The notes beneath the pieces were generated by a model. The model did not search any database, had not been told where the DNA came from, and saw only the letters and a list, made by a program, of their open reading frames with translations. From Clostridiales bacterium (lineage in GTDB: Bacteria > Bacillota > Clostridia > Lachnospirales > Lachnospiraceae): a stretch of DNA of 64,000 nucleotides. The position numbers and the translations under genes are program-made. The DNA lies in contig JAMPHY010000011.1 of the NCBI GenBank assembly GCA_023663185.1, positions 1 to 64,000 on the forward strand, read 5' to 3'. How positions within the stretch are numbered: position 1 is the first letter of the stretch; each line of letters starts with the position of its first letter. Positions 51,027-60,671 of the stretch are shown one piece after another.

Positions 51027-54000
51027 ATGTCAAAAAAATCATCCGTGAACAAATCCAAGAAATCGGGAAGAAGATTGAAAAGAAGCGTCAGGCGGACTCT
51101 TGCGGCTGTTCTGATGATAACAGCAATCGGAGTAGCGGCTATACCGGTGCCGGAGAACTTGGCTGCTGATGGAGACGATACAGAGCAGGGGGATAATACA
51201 GGCAATACTACCACCGAGAGTATTGGCGATGTCCATGATATGTCGAAGTTTGGATACGAAGAACATATATATGAAACAAATTCAGATGGTACTCTTAAGA
51301 CAGATGCCAATGGAAATTATATAATAAATAAAAACAATGACATTAAGATAACAAGTGGAACATATTTTCCGCTGGATTTATATGCAGGTGAAACAACCGA
51401 TACTCTGCTTACTCATTTAAAAGATAGTGATGCAAAAGATGATGGTCAGCATAAGACAGGTGATAAACCTGATGTATACGCTTCTTACACAATCAGGGAT
51501 ATCAGCGGTGCACCGACTCTGATATGGGAATTTTTGTATTATCTGGGAATAGAAGGCGGTACAATAAGAGGTGTGGTATGTAAATATAATGAAGGCTTTG
51601 CTACTAATGTAGTGGATTTGGAATCTCATCCTATTACTTCATATTATACATTGACAACAGATAAGTTTGACTCATTGTATGATAGCACTAATGCCAGTCA
51701 TCTAGATACTGTTAAAGAGCATAAAATAGACCCGACAAAAGAAATTAAATTTACATATGATGATTATCAAAAAACTTTTGGAAATTCAAAACCTACAGGA
51801 ATGGATCAGTTCGCTTGGGATTTTTTAAGGAGTGAGTACTGTGCCGCAGATTTTAAAGCGGCATGTGACAGATTTGAAGCGTATTATAGGTGGGATGCGG
51901 ATAAGAATAATCCTAATAGGGCTCCGCTTGCAGCGGGTATAAATAATAGTGATTTTGTAGTATTGCCTAATGATTATATTAATACGGATGAATTGAAGCG
52001 TAAATTCTACTGTGAAAATGATAAAACTTTTCCTGGAACAGGATTTATTTTAGAGCCCGTCTATGATGAAAGACCGGTAAGGAAAGATGCATCTGGTAAT
52101 GATGTAGCTGGTGGAAGGGGCAGAATTTATGTTGCGAGGGGTACAGATAGTTCTACGCCGGATTCTATGTATAGAAAGGATAAAAATAATTATTTGGTTT
52201 TATCCGAAAGCGATTATTCAATGGGTGCTATTGGGGCAAAGGCATTTGCCGGAGTGCAGAATGTAATTAATATGACAATTCCTACCATGATTAATTATAT
52301 TGGAGATGAAGCGTTTCTTGAAGCAGGTCTGATTGAAAGTATTGATATTGCAAATGTTAAACAGATAGGAAACAGGGCATTTAAGAATTGCTATCATTTG
52401 TCTAAAGTTGTTATGGGAGAGGGCGTTAATGATATTGGACAGGAATGTTTTGCCAATACCGCGATTTCCACGATAGCGTTACCGAGCTCAATCAGTGAGA
52501 TAGGAAGCGGCGCGTTTGCGAACTGCAGCGATATGACGGCTGTGGATTTCAGTAAGTTAAGCGGTTGTATTATTGATGATTATGCCTTCTTTAACTGTAC
52601 TGCACTCAGGGAAGTTGATATGTCTAATGCCGGAATTACTCAAATACGTAATGCCGCATTTGCAGCGGATTCAGGAGTATTAGAGAAATTTACCTTCCCA
52701 CAGAGAGATAATCTCATGAATGCAAAGGACAGTATCGGCGACTATTTGTTTGCGGGACGTTCCAGCTTAAAAACCGTAATATTCCCGAAGAGCTACGGAA
52801 GTAATGCGAGAATCAGCACTAAATTACCAGACAATATGTTCCACGGTTGTATCAATCTGGAATATGTAGAGTTTCCGGCTAATTATGTCAGCGCTCCGAA
52901 TGCCTGTGCGTTTGTCAATTATGATCCAGAAAAGTTGTTTAGAGATGTAAGAGGTTCTAAACTCTATGTAAGGGGACCGGCGGAACATAATGGGGCTCCG
53001 GATTCAGACGGTGATATAACGGCATATCCGCGTAAGTGCACATGGGACGCCCTTACTGCCGATAATGGTTATAAGGTACCGTATTTATATATGGATTCGA
53101 GCGGAAAGGAATATTATGAAGTCAGCGACGGTAAGTACCTGCTTTGTATTCAGAAGAATGCGGACGGACAGACCGGAACGCTTGTTTCGTGTAAATTTAA
53201 ACCAAGAAGCGCTGAAAGAAATATTAACTTGACAATACCGGCAATGGTCGGAGATACAAAGGTAACGGCTATTGCATCAAATTGTTTTAGCGATAAGAAG
53301 CTTAATGGTGAGGTAGTATCGCTGACGATTGAGGACGAATCCGTTTCTACGATTGCTGACAGCGTATTTAAAGGCTGGCCTAAGCTTGCCAAAGTATATA
53401 TAGGCAACTCGATTACATCGATAGGAAGAGAAGCGTTTGCAGATTGCAATAATCTCGTGGACGTTACATTTAATTCGCCGCTGAATAATAATCATGCGGG
53501 CTTTACGATAGGTACGGATGCTTTTAAGACCGGAAGTTCCAGACTGACATTCCACGGCGATATAGTAGAAGGTTATGCGCCGTTTGAATGGGCGACTGAC
53601 CCTAATAATATTATTAAGCAGCCTGAGGGTATTCGTGTATGTTATAAGAGTCTTACGCCTACATACCTTACTGTAATGTATAATCCTAATACTGAGCTTG
53701 TTACTTTATTGGATTATCCTAAATACAATCAGGTAAGCGATGTGCTTAATGAAGTGCATGAGCGTGAGTTCTATGATTCCGACGGAAAGCGGATATATAA
53801 TTCATATGAGGATATGATGGAGCAGCGTTCATATGCAGATTATAGCGACGGATATTATGACGGTAACAGAACGGCTTTTGCGAACGCATGGAAAAACGCA
53901 CTTACGCCGGCAGACAGAGAGGCTCTTTATGAGTCTGATGATTATGGACCGTGGATAAATCCTGATTTCTGTAATCCCAAGAGTGATTTATATTGGGAGA

Positions 54001-56690
54001 AAAAATGGGTTACTTCATCAAGTGGCGGCGGAAACACAGAGAATACTGATCCTGATAACACCAGTAGCGGAAGTACGGGTACTGATCCTGACAATACTAG
54101 CGGTGGAAGCACGGAGAACTCCGGTGAAAATAATGGTGGAGAAGGCGATGGTAGTGATGTTTCAGCCATAAATAAGCTTGCCGACTGGTTGTTTGAGCCT
54201 ATTGTCGCTTATGCGGCGGACGTAGATCCAGTACCGTATTATTCTCGTTCCGGTAACGAGTACGACGTAGTAAAATATTCGGAAATGACGAACAGGAAGC
54301 CGTGGCAGACTACAACATCGGAAGCTGATGCATTGATCAATGCAACCAAAACGATAGTTGTTCCTGCCGGAGTAGATTCCATCGATGTATACGGATATTA
54401 TAATAATCTGGATATAGACGGCAACGAACTTGAAGTAAAAGCAGCGGATAACCTTGAGAATGCTAAACAGTATTTGACAGGTGCATATGGTTGTTGGGAT
54501 ACAGATACCATCAAGATGTATACTCTTGAGTCCGTGAAGGACGAGGATAATATTAACAGCGTTCCGGGACTTTTCAGTGGTAATTATGACGATAAGGCGG
54601 GAGAAGGCAAAGAAGAACGCACAAGAGGAAACGACCGAATTATAAGCGTGACCTTGAACAGCGTAAAATATCTGCCGGATTATGCCTTCGATAGCTGCGA
54701 GCAGTTGACTTCGGTTATTCTTGGACCGGATTGTGCGGATATCGGCACGGCGCCGTTCCGTGGCTGCCATTCATTGAAGGCGGTAGGAGATAACGATTAT
54801 TATAAGACTAATAACGGTATAGTTTATTCTGTAAATCCGGACGGAAGCTATACGATTGAAGAATGTCTGTGGGCGAGAGGTCTTGCAGGCGGAGTTGGCG
54901 AGGCGCAGGTAAGCCTTTCCACAGATGAAAATCTGGGTATGGTAAGTACAATCAAAGACGGTGCGTTTGAAGACTGCGATAATATAACGCTGGTTGACTT
55001 AACTAATACGGCGGGACTGGTTGATATACCTGACAGATGTTTCAAGAACTGTGATAATCTTAACAGAATATGGCTGCCGGGTACTGTAAACAGTATTGGT
55101 GAAGAGGCATTTGCAGGGGCTAATCAGCTTAGCGAACTGCAGATTCCGGGTAAAGAAGTATTTATTTCGGGCAATGCGTTTGACACTAATAAGTTAGCGA
55201 CTACAAGCGTATATACATCGGAGGATTCATCAGCAAAAAGATATGTTGATACTTACGGGAGACAATATAAGCTTGAATGGCATAAGAAGGATAACTGGCG
55301 TGTTATCTTCTTGGACGCTGATTTACAGCAGATAGGCAAAGAGCAGGTTGTTGATGATGGCGCTTATGCGGAAATACCGGAGGATCCGGTAAAAGAGGAC
55401 TGGGTATTTGATAAATGGCTTGGAACTAATAATGCGGATCCCAAGAATCCTATTCATGCTGATACAACTTTCGTAGCGACAGGTTATTCCACAAGCTCTA
55501 TGGTGGACGGTAAATATACGGTTGACTTTATGGATCAGGTTGACGGCACTATATTCAGTACTCAGCTTGTAGAACCGGGTGGAGATGCGATTATACCTCA
55601 GGCTCCGACGCATGCAGGATATACCTTCCTTAGATACGGAGGTGATTCGCTTACTAATATTCAGAAGAACTCGATAGCGCTTGCCATGTACAGCGGCGGT
55701 ACGGGAACAGGCGTTAATGGCGGAAACGGCACGACAAGCGGTTCGTCTTCGTCTACGCAGACCAGTAGTAATTCCAGTAGTTCAGGCAGCTCGACCTCTT
55801 CATCGACGTCAGATGGTGCTAGAAGTGTCAGCAAGTATACCGTAACCGTTATCAACGGAAGCGGAAGCGGTACTTATGATGCAGGAAGCACTGTAATAAT
55901 AGCTGCGAATACGCCTGCAACTGGAAAAGTATTTAAGAATTGGACTACGGAATCACCGGGAGTAACGTTTGCAAGCGTAAGTCTTTCGGCAACTACGTTT
56001 ATAATGCCGGATAATAACGTAACAGTTACGGCTAATTATGTGACCGGTTCAAGCAATACATTGACAGGCGTTTCAACTAATGGAAATACCGGCAATAATA
56101 GTAACAACGGCAATACAAGAGTAGATATTACCAAGCCGGGTATCAGTAATAAGGATTTGGCTACGGCGAAGGTCAACGGCTCGACAGATAACTTTGTTGT
56201 AAAGATTTCCGAGACGCCGGAGGCGACGCAGGCGGTAATGAATGCGTTGACTAATAAATACGGCAATCTTGACAGTGTGCTGTATTATGCGATGGATATC
56301 AGTCTGTATGACTCTACGGGTACGGTAAAGATTTCCGATACTACAGGACTGACAGTGGATATTACCATTCCGATACCTGACGCATTGACTGTCTTTGGCG
56401 GTAATAACATGGCTGGCGCAGTAGTAGCAAACGACCAACTGGAAGATTTGAGCGAGCGCTTCTCGACGATTAACGGCGTGCCTTGCATAAGCTTTACGGC
56501 GACTCACTTCTCACCGTATACGGTTTATGTTAATACACAGCAGCTTTCAGACGGCGCGCTTGATATAACGCCGAAGACCGGAGATCCGATTCATCCGAAG
56601 TGGTTCTTGTCGCTTGGTCTTGCATGTATGTCCGTAATACTGTTTATGAAGAAGGACAAAAAGCCTGTAAAAGTTAGAGCCCAAAAATAG
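51027..56690 (+). CDS. Giant sortase-anchored BspA-like leucine-rich repeat surface protein
   Basis: 1887 residues. A basic N-terminus and hydrophobic core form a signal peptide (cleavage near AAD, about 46). After a unique region come LRR_5/BspA-type blocks (IGxxAFxxCxxLxxVxxP; about 390-640, 735-840 and 1195-1380). Then two InlB/Flg_new-type repeats (about 1420-1545), a Ser-rich linker (about 1570-1605), a divergent InlB-like repeat ending in MPDNNVTVTANY, and a conserved pre-anchor domain. The sorting signal TPKTGD starts at about 1848, followed by a hydrophobic helix and Lys/Arg tail. The likely role is adhesion or host/substrate binding (family inference). AAAAGGAGAG precedes the ATG; the next LRR gene follows 23 bases later. 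Confidence 0.92.
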   Translation: MSKKSSVNKSKKSGRRLKRSVRRTLAAVLMITAIGVAAIPVPENLAADGDDTEQGDNTGNTTTESIGDVHDMSKFGYEEHIYETNSDGTLKTDANGNYIINKNNDIKITSGTYFPLDLYAGETTDTLLTHLKDSDAKDDGQHKTGDKPDVYASYTIRDISGAPTLIWEFLYYLGIEGGTIRGVVCKYNEGFATNVVDLESHPITSYYTLTTDKFDSLYDSTNASHLDTVKEHKIDPTKEIKFTYDDYQKTFGNSKPTGMDQFAWDFLRSEYCAADFKAACDRFEAYYRWDADKNNPNRAPLAAGINNSDFVVLPNDYINTDELKRKFYCENDKTFPGTGFILEPVYDERPVRKDASGNDVAGGRGRIYVARGTDSSTPDSMYRKDKNNYLVLSESDYSMGAIGAKAFAGVQNVINMTIPTMINYIGDEAFLEAGLIESIDIANVKQIGNRAFKNCYHLSKVVMGEGVNDIGQECFANTAISTIALPSSISEIGSGAFANCSDMTAVDFSKLSGCIIDDYAFFNCTALREVDMSNAGITQIRNAAFAADSGVLEKFTFPQRDNLMNAKDSIGDYLFAGRSSLKTVIFPKSYGSNARISTKLPDNMFHGCINLEYVEFPANYVSAPNACAFVNYDPEKLFRDVRGSKLYVRGPAEHNGAPDSDGDITAYPRKCTWDALTADNGYKVPYLYMDSSGKEYYEVSDGKYLLCIQKNADGQTGTLVSCKFKPRSAERNINLTIPAMVGDTKVTAIASNCFSDKKLNGEVVSLTIEDESVSTIADSVFKGWPKLAKVYIGNSITSIGREAFADCNNLVDVTFNSPLNNNHAGFTIGTDAFKTGSSRLTFHGDIVEGYAPFEWATDPNNIIKQPEGIRVCYKSLTPTYLTVMYNPNTELVTLLDYPKYNQVSDVLNEVHEREFYDSDGKRIYNSYEDMMEQRSYADYSDGYYDGNRTAFANAWKNALTPADREALYESDDYGPWINPDFCNPKSDLYWEKKWVTSSSGGGNTENTDPDNTSSGSTGTDPDNTSGGSTENSGENNGGEGDGSDVSAINKLADWLFEPIVAYAADVDPVPYYSRSGNEYDVVKYSEMTNRKPWQTTTSEADALINATKTIVVPAGVDSIDVYGYYNNLDIDGNELEVKAADNLENAKQYLTGAYGCWDTDTIKMYTLESVKDEDNINSVPGLFSGNYDDKAGEGKEERTRGNDRIISVTLNSVKYLPDYAFDSCEQLTSVILGPDCADIGTAPFRGCHSLKAVGDNDYYKTNNGIVYSVNPDGSYTIEECLWARGLAGGVGEAQVSLSTDENLGMVSTIKDGAFEDCDNITLVDLTNTAGLVDIPDRCFKNCDNLNRIWLPGTVNSIGEEAFAGANQLSELQIPGKEVFISGNAFDTNKLATTSVYTSEDSSAKRYVDTYGRQYKLEWHKKDNWRVIFLDADLQQIGKEQVVDDGAYAEIPEDPVKEDWVFDKWLGTNNADPKNPIHADTTFVATGYSTSSMVDGKYTVDFMDQVDGTIFSTQLVEPGGDAIIPQAPTHAGYTFLRYGGDSLTNIQKNSIALAMYSGGTGTGVNGGNGTTSGSSSSTQTSSNSSSSGSSTSSSTSDGARSVSKYTVTVINGSGSGTYDAGSTVIIAANTPATGKVFKNWTTESPGVTFASVSLSATTFIMPDNNVTVTANYVTGSSNTLTGVSTNGNTGNNSNNGNTRVDITKPGISNKDLATAKVNGSTDNFVVKISETPEATQAVMNALTNKYGNLDSVLYYAMDISLYDSTGTVKISDTTGLTVDITIPIPDALTVFGGNNMAGAVVANDQLEDLSERFSTINGVPCISFTATHFSPYTVYVNTQQLSDGALDITPKTGDPIHPKWFLSLGLACMSVILFMKKDKKPVKVRAQK

Positions 56691-56713
56691 CATAAGATAC
56701 ATAGGGGGCGCCT

Positions 56714-59425
56714 ATGGGAAAAAAGATTAGTAAGGCATTAGGAGCTGTTTTGATGGCGATAGCGATTGCCGTTACACAGATACCTGTTCCAGATGTAGAA
56801 GCGGTGGATACCGCTTCTGCATCTGAATTTCAAATGTCGGGAACAACGTTAGTTAAGTACAACGGCACGGCTGCGAACGTGTCTATTTCTGATTATGTGG
56901 AAAAAATAGAGTCGCAGGCGTTTGCAGGAAATGAGTATGTGCAGAGTGTAGTAATCGGCAGCAATGTAGAGAGTATCGGTACGGCGGCGTTTGAGGACTG
57001 TAGCGCGCTTACTTCGGTATCTATACCGGATTCAGTTCTGTCCATAGGGAGCGCAGCGTTTGCCGACTGTCCTAATCTTAAGGAAGTAGGCATAGGCAAA
57101 GGACTTGAAACCTTAGGCAACGGCGCTTTTGCAGGAGATATCAGGCTAAAGAGCGTCAATATAAGCAGTGAAAATCCATATTTTACATGTTATGATGGTG
57201 CAATCTATAGTAAAGTAGACGGTGGGATTTTGTATGACGTACTTTCGGGAAGGCAGGAAAAAAGCTATACGATGCCCTCTAGTGTCAACAAAATAATGCC
57301 ATATGCTTTCTGGGGAGACAGATTTCTTGAAAATGTCGCGATAAGCGGCAATGTATCGGAAATATCCGCATATGCTTTTTCTAACTGTTCTAATCTTAAA
57401 AATGTAGATATTCCCTATTCAGTAAGAACAATAGGCATGAAGGCGTTTGAGAATTGTATCAGGCTGCGCAATATTACGATACCTATTTCTGTCGGTACGA
57501 TTCACAGCACGGCGTTTGACGGCTGTACGAAGCTTACGATTGACGCTGTACCGGGCAGCACCGCGAAGTCGTTTGCGGATAATCTGGTGCTTGAAGATAT
57601 AGACGTATCTGAATATGAGGATACGGACTTAGATACTATAAACGATATCGGCGCTGATACGTCGGATACGGATAATTCGAGCAGCGATGTGCCATTGGAT
57701 TATTATCATGAGGTGACTCATATTAATTCGATGGAGGACGAAGAGGAGGATTCCGTTAAGGGCAAGGCTAAAATTGTTGGCAGTCAGGTCTTTGTTTTTG
57801 TCGATAATACCGCGGCGACGGTTAATTCCGGCGTACCGGATTTAAGTAATGTAGAAGGCGTGGTTTTCGGCGAGACCGGAGAAACGATAAGCGATATTGA
57901 CAATAGTGTTGTAAAGGGAAGCTCTTTCCCAAAATACGAGATTATAGATAATAAAGTTATTGCTAATCAGGCGTATTACAATAACAAGAGTGAAGATATT
58001 GCGATACCGGATACAATTACGGAGATAGGCGAGTTTGCTTTTGCAAGGTCGAAGATTACTTCTGCCAAGCTTCCGGAAGGTCTTACGAAAATAGGATATG
58101 CGGCTTTTTATCATTGCGACGGATTGACTGATGTAGTCATTCCTTCTACGGTGACGGAAATAGGATCTTCGGCTTTTGATAAGACGCCGTGGCTTCAGGA
58201 TTGGGAGCAGAACGGAGCAGGTGATTTTCTAATAGTCGGAGATGGTATTTTGCTTAAATACCGTGGCAGTAACGCCGATGTAACGATACCCGATGGAGTA
58301 AAAACGATAGGCGCGGGCGCGTTTTCCGGCAATTCGGGCATTAAGAAGGTTATTTTCCCAAACAGCGTAGAAATTATAGGCGAAGGGGCGTTCTCAGGCT
58401 GCAGCAATTTATCGGATATAGAAGGCGGTAATTCATTAAGGAAAATCAGCGACAGGGCGTTTGCAGGCTGTCCAATGCAAACCATAATAATTCCGGAGTC
58501 TGTGGAGGAGATAGGACTTAAGGCTTTTGCGGTAGCGGATTCTGTAAAAAAGGCAAATATTGGGACCGTGATTTTTGAAGGTTCTTCTCTGCCTGTTCTT
58601 ACGTATGAAGCTTCTTCCTGTAAATTATATAATGATTCATATATGGGGCTTGCATTTGAAGGCGTGAATACTGCGATTATACCTGATGATGTTGAGGATT
58701 TGGAAGGCACGATTTTAGATGAGCGCGTATATGGTTTCAGAGGCGTAATCAGCAGCGAGAGTGGCAGCTTTTCGCGGGATACTTCTATGGTATCGGTTGA
58801 TTTGGAAAGAGAGTTAGAAGCAATAGGACCGTCTGTTACAGTCAGCGTAAGCGGTAATTCATTAGACGCTGCAGAAGACGCAAGCGCGTCATTGGACGGA
58901 GCTGAATCCACATATTTACTTAATATAATGGAAAGCGAAGAGGCAAAGGATACCATTCTTGAAGCATACGGTAAGCTGTATGGGGATAATATGCCCTCTA
59001 ATTTATCAGCATATGACATAACTCTGTATGATATGAAAACAGCGGTTCCTATTATAAGTCTTGGCAGACAGAAGATTGAGATTACTATTCCTTTACCTGA
59101 GGGAATGGTCGAAGAAAATCTGCATGTTATCTGTACGGACGCAAACGGACAGCTAGAAGAGGTGGGAAGCAGCGTATTTTCCACAAACGGTGTGGAATAT
59201 TTGACATTTTCATCGAATCATTTTTCACCGTATGCGATATATAATTATGCGTCGGGCGAAGCGGTTTCCATAGTTGACGGTAAGGCGGTATTTTCTACGG
59301 GAAATAAAGATGCGTCTCCTAATACCGGCGACAATAGTATCCACCCGAAATGGATTCTCTGCATAGGTTTTCTCTTCACAGGTCTTGCCCTGTTCTTTTA
59401 TGGCGGTAAGCAAAGAAAGGCTTAA
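56714..59425 (+). CDS. Sortase-anchored BspA-like leucine-rich repeat surface protein
   Basis: 903 residues, paralogue of the preceding protein in architecture. The signal peptide (cleavage near VEA-VDT, about 35) is followed by LRR_5 units (about 40-290 and 400-650; e.g. IGTAAFEDCSALTSVSIPDSV). An acidic linker lies between the blocks. The conserved pre-anchor domain (about 740-850, with PLPEGMVEENLHV and NHFSPYAIYN) matches the corresponding part of the 1887-residue protein. The sorting signal SPNTGD begins at about 868, followed by the same IHPKW stretch as in the partner, a hydrophobic helix and a basic tail. The ribosome site is GGGGG-type. Operonic with the preceding LRR gene. Confidence 0.92.
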   Translation: MGKKISKALGAVLMAIAIAVTQIPVPDVEAVDTASASEFQMSGTTLVKYNGTAANVSISDYVEKIESQAFAGNEYVQSVVIGSNVESIGTAAFEDCSALTSVSIPDSVLSIGSAAFADCPNLKEVGIGKGLETLGNGAFAGDIRLKSVNISSENPYFTCYDGAIYSKVDGGILYDVLSGRQEKSYTMPSSVNKIMPYAFWGDRFLENVAISGNVSEISAYAFSNCSNLKNVDIPYSVRTIGMKAFENCIRLRNITIPISVGTIHSTAFDGCTKLTIDAVPGSTAKSFADNLVLEDIDVSEYEDTDLDTINDIGADTSDTDNSSSDVPLDYYHEVTHINSMEDEEEDSVKGKAKIVGSQVFVFVDNTAATVNSGVPDLSNVEGVVFGETGETISDIDNSVVKGSSFPKYEIIDNKVIANQAYYNNKSEDIAIPDTITEIGEFAFARSKITSAKLPEGLTKIGYAAFYHCDGLTDVVIPSTVTEIGSSAFDKTPWLQDWEQNGAGDFLIVGDGILLKYRGSNADVTIPDGVKTIGAGAFSGNSGIKKVIFPNSVEIIGEGAFSGCSNLSDIEGGNSLRKISDRAFAGCPMQTIIIPESVEEIGLKAFAVADSVKKANIGTVIFEGSSLPVLTYEASSCKLYNDSYMGLAFEGVNTAIIPDDVEDLEGTILDERVYGFRGVISSESGSFSRDTSMVSVDLERELEAIGPSVTVSVSGNSLDAAEDASASLDGAESTYLLNIMESEEAKDTILEAYGKLYGDNMPSNLSAYDITLYDMKTAVPIISLGRQKIEITIPLPEGMVEENLHVICTDANGQLEEVGSSVFSTNGVEYLTFSSNHFSPYAIYNYASGEAVSIVDGKAVFSTGNKDASPNTGDNSIHPKWILCIGFLFTGLALFFYGGKQRKA

Positions 59426-59485
59426 AATATAAATTAATATAACTAAACGTTGATATAGACAAGAATTAAGATAGCGAACATAAAC

Positions 59486-59526
59486 AAAACTTCCGGCATA
59501 AAATATGAAAAAAGTCGGGAGTTTTT
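59486..59526 (+). terminator. Terminator hairpin overlapping the subtilase ribosome site
   Basis: AAAACTTCCGGC (59486-59497) pairs with GTCGGGAGTTTT (59514-59525), 12 bp with two G-U, followed by a T run. The only Shine-Dalgarno-like GGGAG for the subtilase (59517-59521) is in the 3' arm, so readthrough RNA would have a masked ribosome site. Confidence 0.7.
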
Positions 59527-59527
59527 A

Positions 59528-60418
59528 ATGTATCGCGTTAGAAAACAATTAGGCTGCAGTGACAGGCTGCAGCAATCGTGCAGTGGTAATCCGGTGACGG
59601 TAGCGATTTTGGACACAGGCATCTATATGCATCCCGATTTATCGGGAAGGATAGTGGAGTTTAAAGATTTTGTCAACTATAAAAGCAGAATTTATGATGA
59701 TAGCGGACATGGAACCCATATTGCAGGTTGCGTCGGGGGGAGCGGCGTTATATCAGCCGAAAGATATAAGGGCATAGCTCCGCAATGCTTTTTCTGTATA
59801 GGGAAGGTTTTAGACAGCAATGGTGATGGAACAATCGAAAGTATGTATCACGGAATGATGTGGGTATTGCAGAATCGTGTCAATTATAATATCAGAGTCT
59901 TAAATATATCGGTCGGTATAGGTGAACTCCGTGAAGAGAGAAAAATTGAAGAATTATTGGATATTATTGAAGCAGTCTGGCGTTCGGGCATTGTCGTAGT
60001 ATGCGCGGCAGGTAACGCAGGACCAAAAGAAGGTACGATATCTCCGTTAGGAAACAGTCGTTATGTAATCACGGTAGGCTGTCATGAAGGGGGATATTTC
60101 GGGAACAAGAAAGGTTTATGTGAAAATTATTCGGGGCGGGGAGACAATGATATATTATATAGAAAACCTGATGTGGTAGCGCCGGGGACGGATATTATGT
60201 CCTGTAGTAACAGAGGCAGCTATTATGTAAAAAAGAGCGGAACTTCGATGGCGACTCCGATTGTCTCAGGTGCGGCGGCGCTGCTTCTGCAAAAATATCC
60301 TGACCTTAATAATAACCAAGTCAAGCGGAAAATCATCTATAGTGCTAAGGATTTGGGAGAACCATGGAATAAACAGGGCTGGGGTATGTTGGATATTGGT
60401 AGACTTATACGAGGATAA
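59528..60418 (+). CDS. Leaderless subtilisin-like serine protease (S8)
   Basis: 296 residues. The triad is intact: Asp in AILDTGI, His in SGHGTHIAG, Ser in SGTSMATP; the oxyanion Asn is in CAAGNAG. There is no signal peptide and essentially no propeptide, as in intracellular subtilisins (ISP), although it follows surface-protein genes. It could process cytoplasmic proteins or be exported without a classical signal. Its ribosome site lies inside the terminator hairpin of the LRR operon. It ends 25 bases before the next promoter. Confidence 0.92.
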   Translation: MYRVRKQLGCSDRLQQSCSGNPVTVAILDTGIYMHPDLSGRIVEFKDFVNYKSRIYDDSGHGTHIAGCVGGSGVISAERYKGIAPQCFFCIGKVLDSNGDGTIESMYHGMMWVLQNRVNYNIRVLNISVGIGELREERKIEELLDIIEAVWRSGIVVVCAAGNAGPKEGTISPLGNSRYVITVGCHEGGYFGNKKGLCENYSGRGDNDILYRKPDVVAPGTDIMSCSNRGSYYVKKSGTSMATPIVSGAAALLLQKYPDLNNNQVKRKIIYSAKDLGEPWNKQGWGMLDIGRLIRG

Positions 60419-60442
60419 TTTCTGTTACGGAAACGCAATATA

Positions 60443-60471
60443 TTGACATATTTAATTAAAAATCGTATAAT
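60443..60471 (+). promoter_or_regulatory. Full-consensus sigma70-type promoter
   Basis: TTGACA (60443-60448), a 17-base spacer and TATAAT (60466-60471), an exact match in both boxes. The start would be near 60478. This strength is typical of stable-RNA genes. Confidence 0.85.
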
Positions 60472-60477
60472 AATAGT

Positions 60478-60655
60478 GTAAAGACAGGCAACGGTGAGTG
60501 TCTGTCAGGTGTTGAGATAAGATGTTGCGTCAGCGAGCCGCGTCTTATTGAGCCTTTGAAGGGTTGTATGTAGACCTCAAGCTGACTTTATGCGTGCAGG
60601 ACGCGCAGACAGAAAACATTCAGAAGAGCTCTGTTTTATACAGGGCTTTTCTTTA
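60478..60655 (+). ncRNA. Structured ~178-nt RNA ending in a terminator
   Basis: Between a consensus promoter and the PBECR4 gene lies RNA with a consistent multi-helix fold. TGTCT/AGACA (60499-60503 with 60607-60611) closes it. GTCAG/CTGAC (60504-60508, 60582-60586) is stacked inside and holds two arms: ATAAGATG with CGCGTCTTAT (60517-60549) and TTGAAGG with CCTCAA (about 60557-60580). Then comes GCGT/ACGC (60592-60604). A terminator (AAGAGCTCTG with CAGGGCTTTT, then TTTCTTT) ends it near 60655. It may be a riboswitch or an independent ncRNA. Size and setting recall the raiA RNA class of Firmicutes, but this is from memory only. Confidence 0.6.
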
Positions 60656-60671
60656 TAATACGGAGGATTTT

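Noticed and set aside
60564-60671. N-terminal extension of the PBECR4 protein
   Set aside because: This stretch is the folded RNA and terminator; CGGAGG fixes the start at 60672.
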